NCBI GenBank assembly: GCA_030374805.1
Contig: JARGSG010000015.1
Coordinates: 620,001 to 684,000 of the forward strand
Direction: 5' to 3'
Source of the DNA: Gracilaria gracilis
Taxonomy: Eukaryota > Rhodophyta > Florideophyceae > Gracilariales > Gracilariaceae
DNA length: 64,000 nucleotides
Each line of letters starts with the position of its first letter. Position 1 is the first letter of the stretch. The notes beneath the pieces are model-generated. The model did no database searches. It saw only the letters and a program-made list of their open reading frames with translations, and was not told where the DNA came from. The position numbers and the translations under genes were made by a program. Below are positions 29,313-38,492 of this stretch, one piece after another.

Positions 29313-30356
29313 TCACTTCAAACGCAGATCTAGCAATACTGGTGCGTTGTTCTCTGTGCTGTCGTCCTTTTCGGCGACGGGGTCATCATCTTCCTCAGAA
29401 TGCGAATCGGTAGAATAATTCTCTTCCGTCAGCATCAACCGCTCTAGTTCTTGCCTCAAGCGTACTCTTTCTTTCTTCAGGAGTGCAATTTCTCTCTCCT
29501 TAAGGACTAGCTCCTGAACTCTCTCCCTCTGAACAGGTTGTTTAGATTCACAAGGCTCAGCAGAACCAAGTATGGGTGTTAACATCTCTTCGGCGGTCAT
29601 ATCACCAATAAAAGGACAAAAAACACGCTCTGAACCTCGATACACATGTTTCTGATACTGTTTACGCCCAGAGTCTTCGGTTATCTCACACAGCCTGTGA
29701 ACGATTACGCTTGGGTCTGATGTTGCTTGGTCAATAATCACATATGTCGCAATTCCACGGCGCTCGTATTCGTGTACCTTAGTGATTAGATCTGCCTCGC
29801 GCGTTGAAGAGTAATCGGTAACTTCCAGTACCAGTTGCGGCTTCTCCAAAGCTAAAGGAATTAGAACAAACACTTCCACCTTCAAGCGATTGCTCTCATC
29901 AGCGTTGGCCGTTTTCGTATCGTCCTCTTTCTTCCAAATAACCAAGTCAGCCCGCCTGATCGTGCGCTTACCCTCAGTCGGAGCTGGTATTTCGATTCTG
30001 CTGTTTGTAAAGGGCTTCTGAGAATGCAAACTGTTTTCGCGATTCTGGATGACCTTGCGAACAATTCTGTTCAGACATCCACGATGTGAAATGTAAGTCG
30101 AGAGATGATTGGAAACTAATGTGCCCTCCACAAGGTCGTAATGGTATTCTTCGTCAAATGTGTGAAGCAGATACTCTTGATAGGTGCACGAGGTATTGTG
30201 CAGTGGACCAACGGGTTCGTCCCAGGCAGCGAAAGAACTTCCTCTCATGTCTTCAGAGCGAGAGAGCGAGAACGAGGAACGAGCGAAACAATGAAAACGA
30301 AGAGATGAAGGAATACGGAGTATCAGACGGGGTAGGCAGCCCTGGTGCTCTTCCAT
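29313..30356 (-). CDS. Uma2/DUF820-type PD-(D/E)XK nuclease-fold protein
   Basis: A 347-residue protein with the Uma2 family fold common in cyanobacteria and rare in eukaryotes. Landmarks are 'YHYDLVEGTLV', the metal-site Asp in 'IRRADLVIWKK', 'PQLVLEVTDYSSTREADL' and 'KVHEYERRGIATYVIID'. The second acidic position (LEV) and a Lys in the following helix are kept, so catalysis is possible. After the fold come a coiled coil (about 270-310) and an acidic tail, an extension also seen in some cyanobacterial members. No targeting signal is obvious. The start at 30356 is the first ATG; Met37 is an alternative. Bacterial or plastid-ancestor origin is inferred from the family's distribution. Function of the family in eukaryotes is unknown. 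Confidence 0.72.
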   Translation of the reverse strand: MEEHQGCLPRLILRIPSSLRFHCFARSSFSLSRSEDMRGSSFAAWDEPVGPLHNTSCTYQEYLLHTFDEEYHYDLVEGTLVSNHLSTYISHRGCLNRIVRKVIQNRENSLHSQKPFTNSRIEIPAPTEGKRTIRRADLVIWKKEDDTKTANADESNRLKVEVFVLIPLALEKPQLVLEVTDYSSTREADLITKVHEYERRGIATYVIIDQATSDPSVIVHRLCEITEDSGRKQYQKHVYRGSERVFCPFIGDMTAEEMLTPILGSAEPCESKQPVQRERVQELVLKEREIALLKKERVRLRQELERLMLTEENYSTDSHSEEDDDPVAEKDDSTENNAPVLLDLRLK

Positions 30357-32001
30357 TCTCTTTCGGAAGAACAGGGGTTAAGAAGCTTTCTCTTCGCAAA
30401 TTCAACATCACGATGGTGCTGACTGCGCCTTTTTTCGTATGGCAGAGTCAGCATCATGCTAATGATGATGCTGGATCCACCAAAGCTTCCAAATTACACA
30501 AAGGTGTATGCTGTTGTGGGGGACGAGATGGTAGGAAGTAAGGGAACTTATTCCATCAAATTGGGAGTGTTGCGCATAGCTCGCGAGAACTCTCATAGTG
30601 TGGGGCTGGCAATCAATATGGGTACCGCAATTCGTAAGACCTACATCAATCCAAGAGGGGAAGCTCGATAGGGGAACAGACAATGTCGGTACATATATAG
30701 GCGTCGAAAAAGGCTACTACTCTAGCCAGAAGCGTTTTGGCAGAACGTCCACTTTGAGAACATCCACCAATCTCTGGTCAGCGAGGAGAGGCAACTGTTC
30801 CATTGTAAATTTTAAAGTCACCACCAACTATCGGGCCAATTTAAGGCGAGGCTGCTGACGGAAGAATCGTTTGCTACGAAGAACATCAATAGTTTGACAA
30901 GGCGGGCTAGCTGAACGCTACTCTTGTTCTTGAATGTTGTAATGCATGTGGGCCAGACCCACAATAATCTACAAGGGCAGGAACGTTAGCGTAATCGTTA
31001 TGGCGTGGGGTGCCCTGCAGGCAATGAATTGCCTTGTAGGCAATGAATTATGTCAGGGTTTGTGAAATTGGTGGTGTCCTCTTTTATATAGATACTGTAT
31101 AGAAGTGAGGTTTCATCTGCAACTGGTGGAATGCTATTCTTGGAAAGTTATGTCGTACAGTATATAAACGCCACCATGTACCGTGGTACAGAGGGTAACT
31201 TTCCTACTGTATCCTTGTATGTTTCTGAATTACCAAGGGTAAACATTCATAGAAGTATATGTCTCTAACCTTTCAAGAAAAGTTTATCGCACCCAAACCT
31301 TCCCCGCTTGTGGGCGGCCTCGTAATCATCATAATTGTATGGGGTTGAAGTGTTGCAACAAAGTTATCAGACGCTGTTGAGGGTTGGAGTGGGACGGGCA
31401 AGTTCAAAAAACATGGAACTTCTTTGTATTTGTTTTGCATATAGCTTTTTTCTTTGCAGAGATTCTAGTAGAGGGGACCAACAACTATCCAGAGGTCGAG
31501 CGTGGAAAAGGAATCGTGCCTGCGTCATTCCACTTTCTTTGTTGCTATCTGATCAAACATCGCATAAGTTTCGTCGCTCCTTTTCACTCCTAACGACGAA
31601 GTTATACGACGTTTGATCTGAGAGAAAAACATCGAATGACAAAAGCTAGAGTAAAGGATGTGGGGTCGCATCAGAACTCGTTCTCTCGCTCTCTCTTGTC
31701 TATGAAACGCGCACGGTATTATTCCTCGCACGCGTGGGTTTTGCTAAGGGTCAAACAAGGTTGTCGTCAATGGTGTACGTGAAAATCTAGTATCCATCTT
31801 CATCAGATTGAAGCGTGAGAATGACGCCACGCGCACATGGGATCACAAGATGCGTACTTTGCAATCGAATGAAATCGTGTCGCCATCAAAGTATAGCTGA
31901 TGACAGCTTCTCGCGACGTCGTCCAGCATGAGTAAATGTATCACACACCTGAGGCACTGTACCTACAGTTGGTCGGTTGCTGTTGGCAACATGACGCCGA
32001 T
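30357..32001. other. Gene-poor region upstream of duplicated block
   Basis: 1.6 kb with no recognised gene. It holds a short tandem repeat (two copies of GGCAATGAATT at about 31020-31050), TACCGTGGTA at about 31176, a full palindrome copy at 31231-31241 and short frames only. Part of 31335-31616 is open on the plus strand without family resemblance. Confidence 0.45.
31231..31241. promoter_or_regulatory. TACCAASGGTA palindrome, copy 3
   Basis: TACCAAGGGTA in intergenic DNA, about 50 nt after a related TACCGTGGTACAG. No gene start is recognised within 700 nt. Confidence 0.35.
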
Positions 32002-32765
32002 GGGGCGCCTAACTACTGTTCGCGGAGAACAAGTCCTCGTCCGTCCAGCCTCTCTTTCCTCCAAATCAGCCAAGAACTTGTTCTGTGCTGTGTGCGACCA
32101 CGGCGTGAAAGTAACAGTCGAACGCATATACTGCACTTGGTATGAATGGAACGCAACTGAAGCAGGTAGGTATCCGTCACAGCTCTTGCAAGGCGAGGCA
32201 GATAAACAGCGCTTGCTGTCGCAACCGTTCCAAAATGTGGGGCAAACCGTGTGCGGAGAGCAGCGAGCGCAGAGTTGCAAACACAACAAAGATTCAGCGT
32301 CGATGGCACTATTCGGACATGTGCGATGGGCAGAGCTCACGTAACGGCGCACCAAGAAATATGTATGTTGGCTCAAAAACAAAGAGAGACAGCTCGGCGT
32401 CGTCTCGCGACCGGCGGTGTCGAAACCACACAAGCAAATCTGGAGAGTTTCGAAACAGGGCGGCACAAGGCTGCAAGCAGATTTGTGTGGTGCTGAAGCG
32501 GTGGTAGGAAACGCTGCGGTGGAAGATGTTTTGGTGTTGGTTTGCGCAGGCGGCGAGGACGATGGACAGGCGGTGACACTCGGTGCGGGATGTAAATGGT
32601 GAGGCACGAGTTCATGTTGCAGATGAAGCGACAAATCATGAACGAGAACGGGGGGGGATTAAAGCTGGGGGTGTGGTTGTGTTCTAAGATTGGTGTATAT
32701 GGGAGTGATGAGGTTGGAGTGGTGGTGTTTGCGAGGTTTGAGGGGTTTGGAGGGGCGAAGTTGTA
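32002..32765 (+). pseudogene. Decayed copy of the dynactin-p62-like gene
   Basis: Homologous to most of the gene at 15675-16616, from about its codon 55 to the end. The first part reads in one frame ('LSSKSAKNLFCAVCDHGVKV') to about 32344. The match then continues in other frames ('ARRRLATGGVETTQ', then 'LVCAGGEDDGQAVTLG', then 'VVVFARFEGFGGAKL'). The reading frame is broken at least twice, and the second zinc Cys pair has become CTWYEW. Its end abuts PRP38's stop with 2 nt between. It could still be transcribed as PRP38's antisense 3' neighbour. Confidence 0.85.
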
Positions 32766-32767
32766 GA

Positions 32768-33361
32768 TTAGAGAGCCAGGGCTGATTTCCTGGGGGACAG
32801 TTGTGCAGTGTCGACTAACATGGGACGTGGTGGGAGGCGTGGAAGAGGTATACCGAAGAGCTCGCGTTCAGTAAGCAAAGCGTCGATTACGTCATCAACG
32901 TGCACTATAGCATAGGTGTGTGAAGAAGACACGTCGGCAATGACGGAGCTCACATCGGAGGCACGCACGACGAGCTTGCGAAAATCGGACAACAAAGGTT
33001 CCAACAAGCGATAAACAACGGCGGGTGTTTCCATGAGGCGAATATAAAACGCAGCCAGCACGCGTGGGTACTTGAAATCAGTTTGATGCAAGTACACACT
33101 AATCTCCGATGTGGTTGGCGCCAGCTGAAGCAGCTTGAGAAGCATGCACAAAAAGGGACTGGGTGTGTGCATAGGGCCGTGGGTGGCTGAGAGATGCGAG
33201 AGCGACACGGCCAAGGGCACGAGATCGGCCACGGAGACAGCGAAGAGATGGCGATTCCAAAATGGGCTGAGATGAATGGATGAGCGCGTGATGGGGGGGA
33301 TATGATGCTGCGGGTCGTAGCCAAGCTTGTGGAGCGCAGACTCGTCGGTGGTGTTGGCCAT
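32768..33361 (-). CDS. PRP38: Pre-mRNA splicing factor Prp38
   Basis: 197 residues matching the PRP38 core domain end to end: 'SIHLSPFWNRHLFAV', 'TPSPFLCMLLKLLQL', 'DFKYPRVLAAFYIRL', 'LEPLLSDFRKLVVR', 'HVDDVIDALLTERELFGIP' and 'LSPRKSALAL'. Prp38 is a spliceosome B-complex factor needed for activation. There is no C-terminal SR extension, as in yeast-like short forms. The ATG at 33361 fits the family start (MANxT). The last ~45 codons lie inside the inverted duplication shared with 15536-16449; the rest is single-copy. Intact neighbour here, remnant there. Confidence 0.93.
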   Translation of the reverse strand: MANTTDESALHKLGYDPQHHIPPITRSSIHLSPFWNRHLFAVSVADLVPLAVSLSHLSATHGPMHTPSPFLCMLLKLLQLAPTTSEISVYLHQTDFKYPRVLAAFYIRLMETPAVVYRLLEPLLSDFRKLVVRASDVSSVIADVSSSHTYAIVHVDDVIDALLTERELFGIPLPRLPPRPMLVDTAQLSPRKSALAL

Positions 33362-33536
33362 GGGAGACGAGATGCGTGAGGCGCGTGCGCGACGGACGAG
33401 ATGTAGTTTAGGCGGCTGGCAGATGCGCCACCGCGGGAATGCGAAAGCGATGGGGGGGTTGACCTAAATGTATAGTTTCTAACGTGTAGGTGGGTAAGGG
33501 CTGTACGAGTTGGAGCGAGCTATACTTGGGACGGGA

Positions 33537-33716
33537 CGAAACGGAAGAGAGAGCGAGAGCGGGAGCGAGAGGGGGAGAGAGCGCGAGAGGGGGAGAAAGA
33601 GCCAAAGGGGGGGAGAGAGCCAGAGGGGAGAGAGAGCCAAAGGGGGGATAGAGCCAGAGGACGAGAGGGGGAGAGAAAAGCTAGAGACAGGGGGGGGGGA
33701 GAGAGAGAGAGAGGAA
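33537..33716. repeat. Purine-rich GA/GGGA low-complexity tract
   Basis: About 180 nt almost free of pyrimidines on the plus strand, made of GAGAG, GGGGGAGA and GAGAGCCAAAGGGGG units, several repeated in tandem. Strand-asymmetric purine tracts can form triplexes; that is general knowledge, not shown here. Confidence 0.8.
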
Positions 33717-33894
33717 TTGGGCGACGAGGGGGGGTGGGGGACGTTGCGCCAGCGGCGCGTGTTGGATAGATATCTGGCGACTGCGATTGCAGGGTGGCGA
33801 TTGGCGTGGAGGCCTGTTGCGGAAGGGTCTCTTTCATGTTGTTCGTAATGCGGCGGATAGATACGACCGTAAATTTAAGGTCGAGAGCGCTGTC

Positions 33895-33905
33895 TACCAA
33901 CGGTA
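33895..33905. promoter_or_regulatory. TACCAASGGTA palindrome, copy 4, extended
   Basis: TACCAACGGTA within GTCTACCAACGGTAGAC, a perfect 7-bp inverted repeat around AAC. It lies 307 nt upstream of the Ser-rich gene's ATG and 534 nt from PRP38's ATG. Confidence 0.45.
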
Positions 33906-34125
33906 GACGCCGAGAGAGACGCCACTGGGCGTGCTCCACGTGCGAGCGGCGTGCCGCCGCTGACGCTGCTGACGCGCGCCGCGCCGCTGCTCACGCGCGC
34001 CGCCCGTGGCGCGCAGCTGCGGTGCGCCATCGACGCCCACGTGCGCGCCGCTGTGCGAGCACACGCACCGTTGTCACAGTACTGTATATTATCTCCGCGC
34101 TCCACTCCTTCCGCGCCTGCGCTCA

Positions 34126-34133
34126 TATATAAA
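34126..34133 (+). promoter_or_regulatory. TATA box
   Basis: TATATAAA, 79 nt before the ATG at 34212, in an otherwise CpG-rich leader. Spacing suits a transcription start near 34155-34165 and a leader of about 50 nt. Confidence 0.55.
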
Positions 34134-34211
34134 CGCCGCGCTCTGTGGCGAGCCGTCCCACGGCCGCAGTCGCCGTCTGCACGCCGCGCTCCAGCGAGTC
34201 TCCCCCACACC

Positions 34212-34766
34212 ATGTCTTCCAAGCAGGGCAAGCCTTCTTCGTCGTCGTCCTCCTCCTCCTCCTCCAAGTCAGCCTCTCTGCACCGCACGCAGTCGCACCA
34301 TCGCTCACACAAGTCGTCGTCGTCGGCTTCTTCCTCCTCGTCTGCGTCTGCGTCTGCGTCTGCGTCCGCCGCTAGATCGCCTCCGAAGCAGTCGTACCCG
34401 TATCAGTCCAGCTCCTCCGGTCCGCACGCGGGTGACGACACCGCCCCGCTGTTCCCCACGCCAGCCTCGCTGGACGCCTTGCGCCCGAAGCGCTCCGCGC
34501 CCATCGATATTCCCAAACGTCCGCCCAGACCAGCGCCGCCCATATCGCTGTCGTACTCGGAGAGTCTGGCAGCCGCCAAGGCAGAGCTAGATCCGAAGAA
34601 CAGGCCGCCGGGAACCGTCAACCCGCTCATCACCATGCCCGAGGGCTCGTTCATACCGCCCCACATTCTTGCTGAACGGGCGCGTGGCCCGCCGAAGATG
34701 GCCAGGTCCTTCCCTGGTAAACAGAGGTTCAAGGACATGGGTAACCCTCCGGACTGGTGGTATTAG
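34212..34766 (+). CDS. Ser-rich protein of unknown function
   Basis: 184 residues. Residues 1-65 are runs of Ser, Ser-Ala and His with Lys/Arg, surely disordered. The C-terminal half is less biased and looks conserved: 'PISLSYSESLAAAKAELDP', 'GTVNPLITMPEGSFIPPHI', 'MARSFPGKQRFKDMGNPPD' and a WWY end. I do not recognise the family. A faint likeness to the plant S40/DUF584 pattern (PPH followed by a basic segment) is too weak to use. Ser codons vary little (TCG/TCC/TCT runs), consistent with repeat expansion. It has a clear TATA box and no intron. Confidence 0.7.
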   Translation: MSSKQGKPSSSSSSSSSSKSASLHRTQSHHRSHKSSSSASSSSSASASASASAARSPPKQSYPYQSSSSGPHAGDDTAPLFPTPASLDALRPKRSAPIDIPKRPPRPAPPISLSYSESLAAAKAELDPKNRPPGTVNPLITMPEGSFIPPHILAERARGPPKMARSFPGKQRFKDMGNPPDWWY

Positions 34767-35106
34767 GCCCGCTGCCTTACTACTCTCTCTGTCATGTGTA
34801 GCAGCTTGTGTCCATCGTATCAGTAGCACTCTTGTACACCACTATCTCTGTATCTTTCCTCATGTATCCATCTCACTCTGTACCTTTGCCTGCACCGTGC
34901 TGCTTCTCACAAACCGTTTTACTCGGTAACTACTCCGCCTCACTGCCCGTTCACAAGTTCTTGCTCTAGCCGCAGCATCATCTTGCCCGCAACTACCGTA
35001 TAACACCAAAACACAAAATAAACTACCATGGCTTCCCCTCTTCTGCTTCTGCGAAAAGCTAAACACACAATTGTACAAACTCATTTATTGCTTTCACTCC
35101 AACCGT
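34767..35106. other. Convergent 3' region
   Basis: 340 nt between the Ser-rich gene and NUP93 ends. Pyrimidine- and A-rich, probably the two 3' UTRs. AATAAA-like words occur near 35018. No gene is seen. Confidence 0.45.
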
Positions 35107-37722
35107 CTAACTCATTAGTACTTCTAAGCGAACCAGCCTGGCTGAAATGTCAGCAGGCCCGTCATGCATCATGCCAGCGAAACTCACCAACAATCTCGCA
35201 CGTCGTCGAAGCTCAACTACCGATAATGAGCTGCTTCCGTCCCCTCGTCTACTCTGCATGTGCAGCGCCGTAAGCGTTTCCATCGCAGCCAGCAATACCT
35301 CCCCAGCTCTTTCGCAAACGCTATCGGCCCACACTCCGCCGCCAACACGGAGCTCTTGTGTCTTCGTCACAAGTTCTCCTTCATCGCGCGGAATCAGTCC
35401 CGTCTTGTCCAACAGCAATCGAGCTTGTTCATATCGTTTAGCCCAAAGATGATCAAAAAACTGCCCAAGCACGAGAAGAGTCTCGAAAGACGGTAACAAA
35501 ATGTCCAAGCCACTATCCCGTCCAACGGGGGCTATCGAGGACTGTCTCCCTCTCATCTTAGCTTGGTATTCCACGGCTTCTTCGAAAACTTGTTTTCTAT
35601 TTGAAGAGCCTTGAGACGTCAGAACGGGTGCCAGTCTATCGATATGGATGGCGATGACCTTTGCTTGAGCCCCCACTCTCTCATACAGGGTGAGTGCCGT
35701 CTTCCTGTCTCCGATTCTCTCCGCTTCCTCAGCAGCAGCTTCGGCTACGTGAAGCCAACCCGTGTCCATCACCGATTCTCTGCCGCCAAATGCCCACAGC
35801 TCCTGAAATACGCCCCGTTTTTGACTGAACCGGTTTGCGAACTGAGACGGTGAGCTGCCAAGCAGTAGCTCGAATTCCTTTGTTTCCAATAACAGCCTCT
35901 TAAGAAGGCGATTACGCACACCCACTTCTCGAATGGTGAAAATGTAAACTGATGCAGTTGTGGCGTCAGTCTTAGCAAAGCTCGAAATATACCTCCAGAG
36001 AAGGTTGGAGTACTCTATCTTCTGCAGGCCACTTCCCTTGCTTCCTTCATTAGGCAAGTCGTTCATGTCATCACCCTCACGCTCTTGGTTTTGGATGATT
36101 CCATAATAATAGAGCGTGAATGCAATATGCATTGCTTCAGCAATGGCCCGGGCTCCTCTATCCAAATATGAAATAGCTTCGGCAAACTGCCCGGTGAGTA
36201 TTAAAACCAGAGCGTAGAACGCAGGAGCATCTCCTTTTGGATCAAAGTGCTGGGAACCAAAACTTCGAATATCGTTTTGAATCCAGTTCGTTGTCATTTG
36301 ATAAGCAATCAGCGAATCCGGCAGCTTCTCATCGCTCTCGAGGCGCACGACACTCAACAACAACCACAGATAATCTTCGATGGAATAAAACAACAACTCA
36401 AAGTCTCCATCCGGTAACGCCATTCCATCGCCGAGCATGGGGCTAAGTCTCGCGATAACGACATAGCACGCACGATGATATGGATCCTCTCCTCGCTTTG
36501 CAACTAGTCCATAGTCCTGCATTAATGCTTCCACAAGGGACTTTGGCAACATGCGGCGCTCGCCAGAGGCGTACACCGCTTGCAGACAACTTTCAAACAA
36601 CATGACACTGCCATCAGAACAGCCTTTGTCGATGGCATCAGTTGCAATATCGCACGCCGTGTCAACATTTCCTGCTCTGAGACAGTAATATAACTGTGGC
36701 CAAATGGGCATCCCATCGTACATGACTCCCGATCCAAACTGCGCTGGTATACCACGATCAAACACCAGGTTAAGGTAGGAACGTACGTCCGCTTTGATAC
36801 CGGGAACACCACCTCGTTTGGCTTCAACCGGACGCGCTGCAATTTCGCGTCGCATCTTGTCCTCACAGAACTGGAGACAAAGGTAGCGGTACGCCCCCTC
36901 GTATAAAATACGAAGGGCTTCTGTCTTTCGCATTTCTTCAAAAGCACCTTCTCGAGGTGTTTCCCTATACTCTCCAGTCAAGTACCGTAGACAAGTGAAC
37001 ACTGCGTGCAAGTGCTGTACACTCCGTGGAGCTGCAGTAGGCTCTCCTCTTGGTGCAAGGTTTGCTACCAGCGCGTCATCGAGCTCTGTTGCGATAGCAA
37101 CGCTCGCGCCAGGCAGTGTTCTCCCATTAACCGCTCGGCGAACAATGGCCTCGTAAATCGGAGTTACATGTTGTTGCTCATGATACGAAGATTCGCGTCT
37201 AGATCGAGGTTGTCTGAATGGGGACGCAAAAGCATGAGAAGGGGTGGCGGTCGAGTTAGATAAACGCTTTGCGGGGCGGCGGTACCGCAGAGAGGGCAAT
37301 GATACCAAATCACGTTTGGAAGCTTCCCAAGCAGCGTCCACATTTGCCGAAGATGCCTTCATTGATCGCTGAGTTACTTTCTGAATGGCATCCTCAATTG
37401 CGGTAACAATAGCGTACTCATGGGCTTGCTTCAAATACGCCTCGAGATCTGTATCAGCTACCGCCTGTATCGGCTCGAAAGCATCCCGCAATGCAATAGA
37501 TTGCAAGGTTCTCTCGATCTTGTCATTCTCGAAACCATACTCAGCCAGCAAACGCACCCCCGCTTCGTTTGAATCCGAACGAGCCAGACGCCTAGATTCC
37601 GATGAAATTTGAGGGAGCAACCGTTCAAGCCGAGGTATGTTGTCAGTAAAGGGGAGCTGCGACTCCTGTTTTGAGCGCAATGCGCGGGACTTTTCCAGAA
37701 GATCGGAGAAATCCACGTCCAT
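35107..37722 (-). CDS. NUP93: Nucleoporin Nup93/Nic96
   Basis: An 871-residue inner-ring scaffold nucleoporin. The start at 37722 (MDVDFSDLLEKSRAL) gives the short amphipathic N-terminal segment that Nup93 uses to dock other Nups; the in-frame upstream codon is TTG. The alpha-solenoid shows family landmarks: 'LTGEYRETPREGAFEEM', 'YRYLCLQFCEDKMRREI', 'GMPIWPQLYYCLRAGNVD', 'DYLWLLLSVVRLESDEK', 'LVLILTGQFAEAISYLDR' and 'HIAFTLYYYGII'. Length is in the usual 800-850 range. No intron in 2.6 kb. It is convergent with the Ser-rich gene and divergent from the RFWD3-like gene. Confidence 0.95.
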   Translation of the reverse strand: MDVDFSDLLEKSRALRSKQESQLPFTDNIPRLERLLPQISSESRRLARSDSNEAGVRLLAEYGFENDKIERTLQSIALRDAFEPIQAVADTDLEAYLKQAHEYAIVTAIEDAIQKVTQRSMKASSANVDAAWEASKRDLVSLPSLRYRRPAKRLSNSTATPSHAFASPFRQPRSRRESSYHEQQHVTPIYEAIVRRAVNGRTLPGASVAIATELDDALVANLAPRGEPTAAPRSVQHLHAVFTCLRYLTGEYRETPREGAFEEMRKTEALRILYEGAYRYLCLQFCEDKMRREIAARPVEAKRGGVPGIKADVRSYLNLVFDRGIPAQFGSGVMYDGMPIWPQLYYCLRAGNVDTACDIATDAIDKGCSDGSVMLFESCLQAVYASGERRMLPKSLVEALMQDYGLVAKRGEDPYHRACYVVIARLSPMLGDGMALPDGDFELLFYSIEDYLWLLLSVVRLESDEKLPDSLIAYQMTTNWIQNDIRSFGSQHFDPKGDAPAFYALVLILTGQFAEAISYLDRGARAIAEAMHIAFTLYYYGIIQNQEREGDDMNDLPNEGSKGSGLQKIEYSNLLWRYISSFAKTDATTASVYIFTIREVGVRNRLLKRLLLETKEFELLLGSSPSQFANRFSQKRGVFQELWAFGGRESVMDTGWLHVAEAAAEEAERIGDRKTALTLYERVGAQAKVIAIHIDRLAPVLTSQGSSNRKQVFEEAVEYQAKMRGRQSSIAPVGRDSGLDILLPSFETLLVLGQFFDHLWAKRYEQARLLLDKTGLIPRDEGELVTKTQELRVGGGVWADSVCERAGEVLLAAMETLTALHMQSRRGDGSSSLSVVELRRRARLLVSFAGMMHDGPADISARLVRLEVLMS

Positions 37723-38492
37723 ATTGTCGTTTGAATTCACACGAAATGAGAAGCTGCGGGAATAGCAAGCAAAAGGGGGCAAGAGGTAGTAACAAGTTCA
37801 AGAACGTCGGCGTGCAGATAGCGTTACCCCTTTAGCACATTCACCGTTAGAATAATAGCCGAACTGGCTGGAAACGCCCTCCTCGGCCTCCTTCAAGATC
37901 ACTATGTTCACCAAGGTCAGTGATCAGGCGGTGAAGATACCCAACCTAGTTTCAGACTCCGAACGTCAGATTGATCCTTTTCTCGAACACGCTTGTCGGC
38001 TACAGGGACGAGTATTTTAAAAGATTTTAAACCATTCAAAAAACAGAGGCCTTGCCTTGCAGGCTGCTATGCCATGTGTCTCTTTTGGCGCCAAAGTCTT
38101 GTTTTGAGGCGGGACCCCGCGACTCTCTCATATCTCTTTAGAAAGCTGGAGGCCCCACCATTAGATACCAATCTGGCACACGATATATATATTCCGTTTG
38201 CTATTGGCAATTGGCAACAACATCCTTATTTAATCGCCTCGTCAATAGAAGTATAACCGCGACTGCGGACCTCCGTCACTCACTCTCTCTCTCTCTCTCT
38301 CTCTTTGTGGACTCTAACTCTTAATCCGTCACTCTCATACTTCAAACCAATTCCGTGCACCTGAACCCGCTAGGAAGTAAGCATCAGGTCGCGAATCTTA
38401 GCCTTCACCACTGGCCACTGAAAACACGGTAAACGAATGTCGACCCCAAAATATTAGCCCAACACTCTAAGCCATCGTATGCCGTCCATCGT
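37723..38492. promoter_or_regulatory. Divergent region, NUP93 / RFWD3-like
   Basis: 770 nt with a (CT)n tract at 38283-38304 about 190 nt before the RFWD3-like ATG, and an A/T-rich patch near 38185. An out-of-frame ATG at 38479 lies 14 nt before the chosen start and could reduce translation. Confidence 0.4.
38283..38304. repeat. (CT)n dinucleotide repeat
   Basis: Eleven CT units in the leader or core promoter of the RFWD3-like gene. Polypyrimidine initiator-type elements are common near plant and algal starts; the role here is inferred. Confidence 0.75.

Larger units (their letters stand above)
33362..34211. promoter_or_regulatory. Divergent region, PRP38 / Ser-rich protein
   Basis: 850 nt with a purine tract (33537-33716), a palindrome copy with extended arms (33892-33908) and a TATA element (34126-34133) close to the plus-strand gene. 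The right half is CpG-rich. No coding sequence is recognised. Confidence 0.5.

Noticed and set aside
34212-34766. Assignment of the Ser-rich protein to the plant S40/DUF584 family
   Set aside because: Only a PPH triplet and a basic segment are shared; the family's signature end is missing.
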